DNA from: Culex pipiens pallens
Taxonomy: Eukaryota; Arthropoda; Insecta; Diptera; Culicidae
Length of the DNA: 64,000 bases
Direction: 5' to 3'
Assembly (NCBI RefSeq): GCF_016801865.2
Contig: NC_068939.1
Span: forward strand, 46,400,999-46,464,998
The first letter of the stretch is position 1; each line of letters begins with the position of its first letter. Below, one piece after another: positions 13,570 through 24,500 of this stretch. The position numbers and the translations under genes are program-made. The notes under the pieces are model-generated. The model saw nothing but the letters and a program-made list of their open reading frames with translations. It did not search any database and had not been told where the DNA came from.

Positions 13570-14170
13570 ATTGCATTAAAAGTTTCCAAGATACCGGTCC
13601 CACAGTGGCCAGAACGGCTCAAAAATGATTTTGGTGGGGGGTTCCTGGATGGAGCTAGATTTTGAAAATTATGAACTTTGACACCCAAATTGCTGGGGTC
13701 CAGAATTGTTCTGAAATAATTCCCGGTTATTTGCTATATCCCTGGTTTCCCAGGTAGGAAAGAACCAGGAACGACGTCCCAAAGTATGCCAGATCGTAAA
13801 GTGGGGGTTCATGGATGATCCTACCATTCGCAAATGGACTGAACGTTGTACACCCAAATGGGAACTGGGTCCATAATATGCTCATAATTTGCCATATTTC
13901 GGGTTTCACCGGAGTACCGGTGAACCGGTCCCAAAGTGGCCAGATCGGTCCAAAAGTGCGTCACTAGGGTTCATGGGAATGACCGGTTTTCCCCAGGGGT
14001 TGTGAGGCCTACCCGCCCAATCCGGAAAGATCTCCGGTGGTCCAGAATGCATGGCCAGCACTGTCTGGTTAAGAACAACGATCATAACTTGAAAAAATTG
14101 TAATTTTTCAAAGAGTCGGACCCCAAAATCGCCCATTTTTTTTACCCAGTAAGGACCCACCAGAAAACCG
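13570..14170. repeat. Satellite subfamily 1, inverted units
   Basis: The same unit appears in reverse complement: GGTTCATGGATG, CCCAAATTGCTGGGGTCC, and at 13890-13950 GCCATATTTCGGGTTTCACC followed by GGAGTACCGG. The array therefore changes orientation between about 13250 and 13570. Units are heavily diverged or poorly resolved. Confidence 0.7.
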
Positions 14171-15189
14171 GTTATGGGGTTTTCCGGGCATTATTTTCGA
14201 AAAATAGAAATTGTAACAAGTCCAATTAATAAAAGAAGTGAGAAGTATGCAAATTGGCATGAGTTATCGGCCATCATTTCAAAAAAATGATTTCAGTTTT
14301 CACCCAGGCCGACCTATACCGGGTTTAACCAACAAAAATATAAATACAAAATAAAATAATCCAGGTAAAAACTGTCACAAAAAATAAAAAAATATCAAAT
14401 AATTCAAAATAAGATTATTAACCCGGGATGGTACTTCGGGTCTATAGGACCCAGTGGCACTATAAAAGTAATTGTAACTTTTGAACCAAAAAACACCTAG
14501 AGATCTGTAAAATGTTGTGACTTTGTGTATCGTACTAAGGACACACACTTCTGGCACTAAAATTGAACTTCCGGAGGCCACCGGAAGTGGCCCCCACCAA
14601 AAAAACAATGACACCAATGGTTTATCCGGGTTCAATAGGACCAGAAAATGATTTCGGCTGCCAATAATTCGAGATTGTAAACCGATTTTGGATGTCTTGG
14701 CCGCCAAATGAAAGGCTAGGATATCTTACTTTCGGAATCCGATCGGCAGAACCGGTTTTGGACACCGTGTGGCCCCGGGGGAACCTGCTATCACCGAAAA
14801 AAGGGTCCTTTATGAGGCCCTTACTTTGAGGGACCTGTATCTCCGAAACGATTGCATCATAGCAGGTTGCTCTCCGGTTGCAGTCGACAGATAAATAACC
14901 TGAATTTTTAAGCCCCTGAGAAAAATAATTGGTCCTTAGTGGCCACCGGTTCCGGTAACCCGGAAACTTCCGGAAAGGCCCACCATTGATTTTTGCAGTT
15001 TTTGACATAAACCGTCACGACGGACCAGTTCTTATGAAACGAATTATTTATGCAAACCATTTGCAGGAAGGATTACTACATACTACCCTGGAATGCTTGT
15101 TTTGGTATCGGTTGTTGGCTCAAAGCTGTGTCCAAGTCCAATGGAACCGGGTCCAGGGGTACCACTCAAAACGGTATCCACTAATTGTC
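14171..15189. repeat. Degenerate satellite-like DNA
   Basis: Scattered CCGGTT/AACCGG, GGTCCTTA and CCCGGAAACTTCCGG fragments suggest decayed relatives of the flanking satellites. No regular period can be followed. No coding region is supported. Confidence 0.4.
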
Positions 15190-16120
15190 ACGCTAGAAAA
15201 GTAATACCCGTCATGTTGCAGAAATCAAACTCATGAAATGGCATGTTCAAGCCCATCTGAGGTCATGCGATGTCTTCTGACCCCATCCTGGTCACTCGGG
15301 AGACCGGTTACCGGTGTGGCACTCGAGGTGGACAACTATCGTGATAATATGCATATGAACCCTATCATCCGAACGTATCAAACTTATGAAATTGAAAAGT
15401 TATAGACCATCTGAGGTACTGCCGATGTCCCCTGACCCAACTTGGTCACTCGGCGGAACCGGTTCTCCCCCCCACCCGGAATGGCCACTGGGGGACACTC
15501 TCGGAATATGCAAATGAAACACCTAACTATCAGACGAAATCAAACTACCTGGAAAATGAAAAGATTGGATACTACATGAGGATCATGCCGTATGTCTCAT
15601 GACCAACATTTACCTGGTCACTTCTTTCGAGAAACCGGTTACCGGTTGGCCACTGGGGGACCCAATCTCGGAAATTCACATCAAGCAATGAATCCTCATA
15701 CCCCCCGCCGCCCCCCCCCCTCCCCCCCCCCCCTCAAATACCTCCTCATGAAATTGAAAGTTAAATGATTCATCTGCGCTCTAAGCGATGTACAACTCTG
15801 ACCCATCCTGGTCACTCCACGGAACCGGTTACTGGTGGCCACTGAGGGAACACTATCGGAATATGCATGGAACCTATCATCCGGACGTATCTCTCACACA
15901 CTCAATAGATAATTGACAAGTTTCTATGACCATGGTCTGAGGTCATGCCGATGCTATCTACTACAACAACCCATGACCACTCCCGGACACCGGTCACGGT
16001 GGCACTGTGGGGACAACTAGCGTGAATAAATGCCAATGACCCTATCAACCGACGTATCAAACTTTCCTGAAATTTGAACCATTCTCTACCATCTGCGGGT
16101 CATGCTAACGTCCCCTTAGA

Positions 16121-16159
<39 letters not shown>

Positions 16160-16760
16160 TTACTCTGGGTCACTCACCAGGATCCTGGTTTACCGGTGGG
16201 CCCACTATGGTGGACACTCTTCTGAGTATGTAATAAACCCTATCATCCAACGTCTCAAACTTCATGAAATTGAAAAGTTATGACCATCTGAGGTCATGCT
16301 CTAACGATTCTTTGATACTTATCTGGTCACTTTCGGAGTCGGTTTCCGATGGCACACTTGGGGACATTTGTGGAAATATGTTAGGCACCCTATCAATCAG
16401 ATAATATCAAAACTTCATAGAATTGAAAATTAATACTATCCATGGTTATGCCGTCTTCAACTAACCTTACCTGATCCAATTTGGAACGGTTACCTTATGA
16501 GGCACTGAGGGCCACTCCGGGACCGGATACCAGTGGGGTTTTTGGGGAACATTATCGGTAATATGCAATGACGGGCTATCGAACAACATGAAATAAAACA
16601 ATATTTACATCTAAGGTAGATTACGCTAACCATCCCCTATACTATATCTGGCTTTTTGGAATCGTGTTACCGGTGGCCACTGGGTTGTACACTTGTGGAA
16701 TATGCGGAATAGAAACTCTATCGTCCGACATATCAAACTTCATGCGGCGGTTCTTTTCTC
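15190..16760. repeat. ~150-bp satellite, subfamily 2
   Basis: Repeating phrases in order: CCATCTGAGGTCATGCCGAT, CCTGGTCACTC, AACCGGTTACCGGTGGCCAC, TCGGAATATGCA, CCTATCATCCGACGTATCAA, and CTTCATGAAATTGAAAAG. Anchors recur at roughly 150-200 bp. The order of landmarks (tGaCCAC, AACCGGTT, GGAATATG, CAAAgTTCAT) parallels subfamily 1, so both descend from one unit. It contains poly-C runs of up to more than 30. Confidence 0.75.
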
Positions 16761-16919
16761 TCAAACCGAGAGTGTTGCCGTGAGATTTGGGTGCCGAAAC
16801 TCTTTCATTCTAACCTTTGACTTTTGATATTGTAGATAATTATAAGACACGCAAAAAATCGGTATTTTCTTCGGATAGCCTAACTGCAATTATATGGCGA
16901 AAATCCTTTTTTTATAAAA

Positions 16920-17640
16920 TGCAAATCCAAACTATGTTTGGAACTTGGATACTCGGCATAATCAAGAAGTGATGTTGTTTTGAGGTTCCAGGGCACAGCG
17001 GCATATTTGCAGGCATTTGGAAATGGCTGATGAACTTGCCAGGAAAAGGCATATCAAACATATTCGTGGATCCCTGAGCCGTATCCTTGGAACTCTCAAT
17101 AAGTGCCCGTTGATGCAAGCCGAAAATAACATATTTAGTCTCTTGTTAGATCCGCTATCTATATCTCATCATGTTTTTACAGCAGGGCAGTACGTCTCAC
17201 AGATAGCACACAAGTGACGAATGTGAGGACCAATCGCAAATCGCTTAATTCTGGGGCGAGAAGATGCGTGGATTGAGACAAGCGTGAACTTTTATCACTC
17301 AAGTCCTTCAATTACCAAGAAACTTCTTGGCTTAACCTTAGGGAACTACGAATATCGCAGGGCTTCTAACAGGACATTGTCTGATAGATATACCTGCCAA
17401 ATCGGCATGGGGGCCTAACAACTTCTGTCGTTTTTGTTTAATGAGCTAGAAAGCTCGGCACATTTACTCTGCGGATATAATGGATAAACCATTATGCAAA
17501 AATAACCCTCGTCTACCGAGTCCCATGGATACGAGTTATTTGTAGTTATGGACAGAATCCAGGGTACATTACAAAAGATAGCCTTCTTAGGTGGTCGCAG
17601 TGAGCTTAACACAATTGCCCATTGTGAAAAAAAAAAAAAA
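16920..17640 (+). mobile_element. Non-LTR retrotransposon 3' fragment with RNase H remnants and poly(A)
   Basis: At 16985-17050 frame-shifted translation gives VPGHSGI then MADELARK, the hallmark RNase H C-terminal motif of Jockey-like elements. Around 17355-17390 there is a TGHC-like segment (LTGHCLIDI), and near 17445-17480 a SSAHLLCGY segment resembling the usual C-terminal zinc-binding tail. It ends with poly(A) at 17626-17640, as expected for the 3' end. Several frameshifts and stops make it inactive. Confidence 0.65.
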
Positions 17641-18026
17641 ATTTGATATTGATAGCCAGATTAAAAACTATAGTAATCTAGAAAATGGTGAAAGATTTTG
17701 TGCAAAAATATGTGTAATATACATGAGGAATTGGAGAGTTTTACATCAGTTTCTGGTGAATTTTCATTAGGTTCACATTTTTACAAATTTTCTCGGTTAA
17801 AATTACTCAAACAAGTGGTTATGCATATTTAAATTCAATAACCCTCTCACTCACAGATCTTTTTGAAACAATGTGTATTTAGAATAATGGGGTAAAATGA
17901 CTACGCATATTATCTTCGATATAGAAAGCATCCAGTTTATTTACTCATTTCATCACAAAAACCCCCCCCCCATAAACGCTATTTTCACTCTCTACATCAC
18001 TTTAAAAACTCCACAACCCCTATACC
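17641..18026. other. AT-rich DNA before assembly gap
   Basis: No gene or clear repeat. It contains a run of nine C residues near 17963 and lies against the gap. Confidence 0.4.
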
Positions 18027-18126
18027 NNNNNNNNNNNNNNNNNNNNNNNNNNNNNNNNNNNNNNNNNNNNNNNNNNNNNNNNNNNNNNNNNNNNNNNNNN
18101 NNNNNNNNNNNNNNNNNNNNNNNNNN
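18027..18126. other. Assembly gap (100 N)
   Basis: Exactly 100 consecutive N, the conventional placeholder for a gap of unknown size. Any ORF crossing it is meaningless. Confidence 0.99.
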
Positions 18127-19215
18127 GCTGGACGTTACCATGATTCTCTCCCCAGGGTAGGTAAACCATCACCATCGCACTATCATTGATGCATATTTCG
18201 GTGCGTTCCTCGTCTCTTAAAACTTCTCTTCTCTTTCGCAGCCGAGTGATGGTCGGCTTGCTATCGCGAATATCGAAAGCCCATCACATCGACGAGAAAT
18301 ACCCTATCGCTGGCTCCGATGGAACTATCGTTCCAACCGGAGAGACACGCACACGAAATTGCTGTATACATACACTGGAGCTCACGCACACAAATGAACT
18401 CATTTCTACAGGGCTTACGGGCGAGAGAATTTCACGATTGCTCTTTCTCTTGCTTTTTGAGCGAGGGGACTGGCTGTGTGAGAGATTTTTTTCCGTCTTA
18501 CGCATCGGTATGTTCGTTGCTCGCTATTTCATCGGCGTCGTTTTCGCTTCGCTCTCTTGATGCAGTTTTGGGAGAACGCCGAAAATTTGATGATTTGAGC
18601 GAGGGACGATATCTAAAAGCCCTCGGCCATCGGCGAGGAAATGAGAAAATACCATCCCTGTCTCTCCCATAGCTGGTTAGCAAGAAAAAAACAAATTCCA
18701 ATCGAGTCTTCATGTTGCATCGTTCTGTAAAATGATGCTTCTCTTCCTCGACGGTCCCTTGGATATTGACAACCAGAGAGTCGACTGTATATTTTTAAGT
18801 TCGTAGGTAAACCAATTTTCTGTTTTTGAAAAAAAATAGTTAAAATGCTCAAATTCTTTTTTTTTAATTAACAACTACATAAAATGAACAGTCTTGAACT
18901 AATTATCATGATTTTTTTTAATAAAATGGTTTTTGAATTTAAAATTAAATGTTATTAATCCCCCTATCATTTCTCCTCAAAAATTCAAAAAGTCAAGGCA
19001 AAAAAAGACAGAGATTCACAAAAAATCACATTTGCATTTAAAAAATTAAAAGTGATTTTGTAAGACATGTTATTTTTAAATCAAGCCTTACATTTAAAAG
19101 CATCCTTTTTGTGTTTCTTTGGGCATTTTCGATCGAAATGGAGAATCGAAATAGGAATTTTTCGGTCCTTTGGAAAATTTTTTTTTGGCGATGGTCAAGC
19201 TTGGTAATGACTTCT
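18127..19215. other. Intergenic; GA-rich unique segment then AT-rich DNA
   Basis: 18180-18720 is richer in GC with several GAGCGAGG/GAGAGA motifs. The ORFs of up to 124 codons on both strands overlap each other and show no domain, so coding is not supported. It may be a diverged mobile element. 18721-19215 is AT-rich with nothing recognised. Confidence 0.35.
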
Positions 19216-20251
19216 GAGCAACTCTCTACCAAAACCGGAAATGGATTTTATTATTTGCTCAAACTTTGTGGGGGCCTTCGGGGCCTTTCCTATGACCAAA
19301 GAAGCTATTTTGTGTCATTGGTTTACCCATACAAGTCTCCATACAATTTTGGCAGCTGTCCATACAAAAATGGTACGTAAATATTCAAACAGCTGTAACT
19401 TTTGAGTGAATTTTCTGATCAATTTGGTGTCTTCGGCAAAGTTGTAGGTATTGTTGAGGACTATTGAGAAAAAAATAGGTACACGGAAAAAAATTGCCGA
19501 TTTTTTAATTAACATTTTTTCACAAAAACTCAATTTCCCAAAATACGTATTTTTTTTTATTTTCGAGATTTTTTGATATGTTTTAGGGGACAAAAACCCG
19601 CAACTTTTGAGCTATAGAGAAGTATGGTCAAAAAATCTGCCGCCGAGTTATGATTTTTTGAAAAAATAGTGATTTTTGGAAAAAATCGAAATTTTATACC
19701 AAAGAAAAATTTGACCTCAATTTTTTATGTAAAATTGAATTTGCAATCGAAAAGTACTTTACAGATTTTTTGATAAAGGGCTCCGTTTTCAAGATATAGC
19801 CACCGAAAGTTTGATTTTAACGAAATATTTGCAGTTTTTCGATTTTTAAAAATAGTGACCATGAGTGACCATTTCTGCATTATTTTTTTTTAAGTTCAGA
19901 AAATTTGCTATGAAATTGTCTAAGAGACATTGAAGATTGAACCTCTGGTTGCTGAGATACAGCGGCTTAAAGAAAAAGAAACATGAAAATTGAGTCTCAC
20001 CCAAACAACCCACCATTTTCTAATGTCGATATCTCAGCAACTAATGGTCCGATTTTCAATGTTAAAACATGAAACATTCGTGAAATTTTCCGATCTTTTC
20101 GAAAACAATATTTTGAATCAATATTAACATTTCAATAGGGCCAAACATTCAATACTACGCATGTTTGGGCCCCCACAAAGTTTGAGCCAAATCAAAAAAT
20201 ACAAAAAAAATAAAAATGGTCGAAATCGGCCGATTTCGTAGAGAATTGCTT
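19216..20251. mobile_element. Family A foldback element, ~1.04 kb copy
   Basis: Left end GAGCAACTCTCTACC and right end GGTCGAAATCGGCC..GAGAATTGCTT are the ends seen at 24313 and 25897. Near the left is AAACTTTGTGGGGGCC and near the right its reverse complement GGCCCCCACAAAGTTT (20168-20185). It is a long inverted-repeat element with a central unique part that includes CGCCGAGTTATGATTTTTTG. No transposase ORF, so presumably nonautonomous. Confidence 0.75.
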
Positions 20252-21248
20252 TTCTACGGGTATTAAAAAAGTCACTTTTCATTGGAAAAATCACTTTTAG
20301 AGATTTTTAGAGAATTTTATCGAAAAATTTGTTCCTTATGATTTAAAAAAAATATTCTAAAAACTAAAAATAAAGTCCTAAAATCTAAAATTCAGGCAAA
20401 GAAACTTTTTCACACAGTTTTCGAAATTTTTCGAACATCCCAATTTTTTCCCAAAAAAATGACAACACTGCCACATGAATTTTGACAATCTCTTAAAGAA
20501 GCTCAAGCAATGGCATTTTCATCAAAAACATCTTCAAAAATTATTTTCGAAGAATGATTGTTTGACGCAATTCAAAAACAAAAAATATGCTCATTTTTGG
20601 GAGAATTGCTCGCTTATCAGACTAAAAAATTTACAGTAAGACAGAGCTTCAAGGAAATCAAAATTAATTCGTTAAGGTCAAACGAAAGACTTTACAATAA
20701 AAATTAACGACACTTTAAATTTAAAAGTTATTTAAATTGCACTTATGTACTCATAACTTTAGATATTGTTTCAAGATCTTGTCCCCTTTTAAAAATTCTC
20801 AAAAAAAACAAAAACAGGGAGCACCAAAATTTCAACTAAAACTGAAATTATCATTGAAAATTTGTTAAAGCGATTGTAAATCATTTAGAATACACAACAT
20901 TAAATGCTGCTCTTTTGAAAAAAGTATATAGATTTTTAAATATGTCAACAAATTTTTAATTTTGGGACCACTCATTGGAAAAGAGTTCAAACCATAAGAA
21001 AACAATATTTTCTTTCATTTGTACATATTTTGTATATTGTTGATACTTGCTTGATACTTGTTTAAAAATTTAGAAAATCAGGATTAAAAATTTGAATTAT
21101 TTTTTTTGAAAATTTGTACTAGCCTTATGATGACAACAATTTTATGGCTCATAGTTTTGTTTTTAGCAAACGCTGAACAAACAACAACAAATCGACGAGA
21201 AAAGATTATTTTCAACTAACAATTGTGTTTTTCCTTGTCTTCCTCCAG
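20252..21248. other. Upstream region of cysteine dioxygenase
   Basis: AT-rich with no ORF or clear repeat ends. A pyrimidine tract ending in CTTCCTCCAG at 21239-21248 could be the acceptor of a 5' UTR exon, in which case the promoter lies further upstream. No convincing TATA/Inr pair was identified. Confidence 0.35.
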
Positions 21249-21322
21249 CGCGGATAATAACTCGCGGTGCGACTAAACAACAAAACACAAACAACAACCG
21301 ATAAAGGGTGTGGAGAGAAAAG

Positions 21323-21588
21323 ATGACGTCGATTATGCGGATTGAGGATGCCGAGGTCGCCGACGCAAACCAGGAGCAATACCTGCGCGGCCTGACCAAA
21401 ACGTTCACCGGAATCGAGAAACCGCTGAAGGACGCCCCCCAGTGTGGCACGTTGACGGAACTGATTGCCGAGCTACACAGGGTGTTTGCCGAAGATCGGG
21501 TCAACATCGAGTACGTGAACCATCTGATGATGAGCTACAAGAGCAACGCGGCGGAATGGCGAAAGTTTGCCAAATTCGATCGTTACAG
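21323..21588 (+). CDS. CDO1: Cysteine dioxygenase coding exon 1
   Basis: Encodes residues 1-88 and two bases of codon 89, and ends at GTTACAG|GTGAGG. A GTG at 21308 is in frame upstream, but ATG 21323 is the natural start. A likely noncoding 5' exon segment begins at 21249 after a good pyrimidine-rich acceptor. GC content is sharply higher than the flanks. Confidence 0.9.
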
Positions 21589-24500
21589 GTGAGGAATGTT
21601 CTGTATAGCTGTACGAACTGGAATGATGTGGTCCAGTAATTTTCCACTTTTCAAACTGGCCAACTGATAACTGGCACGGGCGGGGGGGGGGCGGGGGGTA
21701 TGGGGGCAATCAGCGATTAAAACACGCCTGTCAAAACAGTCGTTCTTGTTTTGGCAGGCGCCGCTGAAAACAGGTTATTGATTGATTGTGGGAATAAAAT
21801 TGATTGAAATCATAAAAAAAGTTAATTTAAAAAAAATTAAGCCAAACTGGCATCACTGTTATTTGATGAATTGTAGTATGAATCATGGTGGATTTATTAA
21901 AATAGGTTGGAAACCATTGCATTTTACAAAAACTAATCACCTCCAGTAGGGAATTCCTAATCGTGTTTAGAAACGTGTTGAAGCTGTAAGTACCTAGTTG
22001 CAACGCGTGTAAAAAAAATAACTTAATCCACCTATGTGGTTGGAGCCTTCCTCACTCATTACCAACAATAGCTGTACACACATTTCATCTATTTTTTAGA
22101 TCCGGAATAAAAAAGTACATAAATATCACTTAAGTGGCCATATCTCGAGACAGGGTTGCTAGATCTTCAATGTTTTGGACTTTTTGGAAAGGTCTTTTGA
22201 TAACCTAACCAACGATAGATCGGATGGTGGATCCGGACATTGTTTACATACATTTAAGTGAGATCCGGCTTCCAAAAAGTATATCGATATCACTTAAGTG
22301 GCCATATCTCGAGACAGGGTTGCCAGATCTTCAATGTTTTGGACTTTTTGGAAAAGTCTTTTGATAACCTAACCAACGATGGGTCGGATTGTGGATCCGG
22401 ACATTGTTTACATACATTTAAGTGAGATCCGGCTTCCAAAAAGTACATCAATATCACTTAAGTGGCCATATCTCGAGACAGGGTTGCCAGATCTTCAATG
22501 TTTTGGACTTTTTGGAAAGGTCTTTTGATAACCTAATCAACGATAGGTTGGATGGTGGATCCGGACATAGTTTACATACATTTAAGTGAGATCCGGCTTC
22601 CAAAAAGTACATCAATATCACTTAAGTGGCCATATCTTGAGACAGGGTTGCCAGATCTTCAATGTTTTGGACTCGTTGGAAAGGTCTTTTGATAACCTAA
22701 CCAACGATGGGTCGGATAGTGGATCCGGACATAGTTTACATACATTAAAGTGAGATCCGGATATATGTGAAAACACATTTTTATACATAACTTTTGAACT
22801 GCTTATCGAAACTTCAATCTGTATAAAACTCGATCTATGGGACCCTAAACCAAGTCGAATGCAACAGGTTCGGGTCAAATCGGTTCAGCCAGTGCCGAGA
22901 AACATGAGCTAGTTTGTTGGTCACATACATACATACACACACACATACACACACACATACACACAGACATTTGTTCAGTTTTCGATTCTGAGTCGATATG
23001 TATACATGAAGGTGGGTCTACGACGTTTTTATACAAAGTTCATTTTTAGAGCAGGATTATAGCCTTACCTCAGTGAGGAAGGCAAAAAGTATATAAAACA
23101 ATCTTGAAAATGCACCCTAAGCCATTCGTCGTCAAGAAAAAAAACCACATTCAATTTTTACAAAACATAAACAACTCATCGAAGATGTACTTCGAAACTA
23201 ATCTATAATAATCTTTTGATGCAAGTACTTCAGACAGTTACTACAAGTGTTGAGCTTGGTTAATCTCTGTGTACGTATGGCTAAGTACTCTAAATAAAAC
23301 AGAGTTGTTGAACATTTCCAAAAATCAGTTTTCTTTTCCAATAAGGCCGTTGCAAATATTTTCTGAAGTTTATGTCCCTCGACTCTGGTCGGGGTCGAGG
23401 GGGGGGGGGGGGAGGGGGACAAAAAAATAAAAAATATATAAAATTCAAATAACAAGCCATAGTCTCAACATTTAAATGAAAAAAGTGTTTTAAAATGCAT
23501 TTTACACCTGCCCAGTTGTTTTGCAATCATAAGTTTTCATAATATCCAAGTATTGAAGAGATTTTTGTTTTCATCAAAAAAAAAAACTTTTTGCGGTGCT
23601 GTACATTGGAATTTTACAAAAATTTAAAATATTTTTGATCGATCACAGACATGCTAAATATGGTTTTAAACGCAGGAAAATGCATTTCTAATGGTTTTCG
23701 GTTGGCTAGACTTCTATTTCCTTTAAAATTTCGAAGTTTTTTGAAAAAAAAAAAAATTTGCCCCCTGATTTTTTGGACCGATTTAAAAGGGGGGGGGGGG
23801 GACAAAAACTTTGAAAAATATTTGCAACGGCCTAACATTCAAGTTATTATAGGTTTAATAAGTACAGTCCAGATCCAGACTCAATGTTTACTTTTTACTT
23901 GGCAAAATTTTACTACGGATAATCGAATCACAAAAAAAAAAAAAATTTCGTGATCATATTTTTGATTGTTGAGCTGTATGACCCCTAAACTACTCTGAAG
24001 TGATTTAGAATTAAATTTTTAAATCCAAGATGGCGGCCAAAATGACGGGGATGAAATATTGAAAACATGCATTTTTAAAATTTAATTAGTAATCAAACAT
24101 TCAAATTTGACTTAAATGAGGTCGCAGAACTCGAATTTGATGTTAAAAATTTGAAAAGTTATGACTTATAGAAATGCAGGCCACATTTTTTACATTAATT
24201 TAAAAAAAATATAAAATAAATAATTTTCAAGTATAGCTATTTTAAGGTAAATTTAATGTGAATATTTAAGATTTTTCCTGAATAGTGCCCTTCTTCGTTA
24301 ATTTCAGCATATGAGCAACTCTCTACGAAATCGGTCGATTTCGACCATTTTTATTTTTTGTATTTTTTTATTTGACTCAAACTTTGTGGGGGCCTTCCCT
24401 ATGACAAAATAAGCTATTTTGCGTCATTGGTTCACCCATACAAGTCTCCATACAATTTTGGCTGCTGTCCATACAAAAATGGTATGTAAATATTCAAACA

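Noticed and set aside
18186..18713. Overlapping ORFs of 71-124 codons on both strands
   Set aside because: No recognisable domain, mutually overlapping, next to an assembly gap and in a GA-rich, repeat-like segment.
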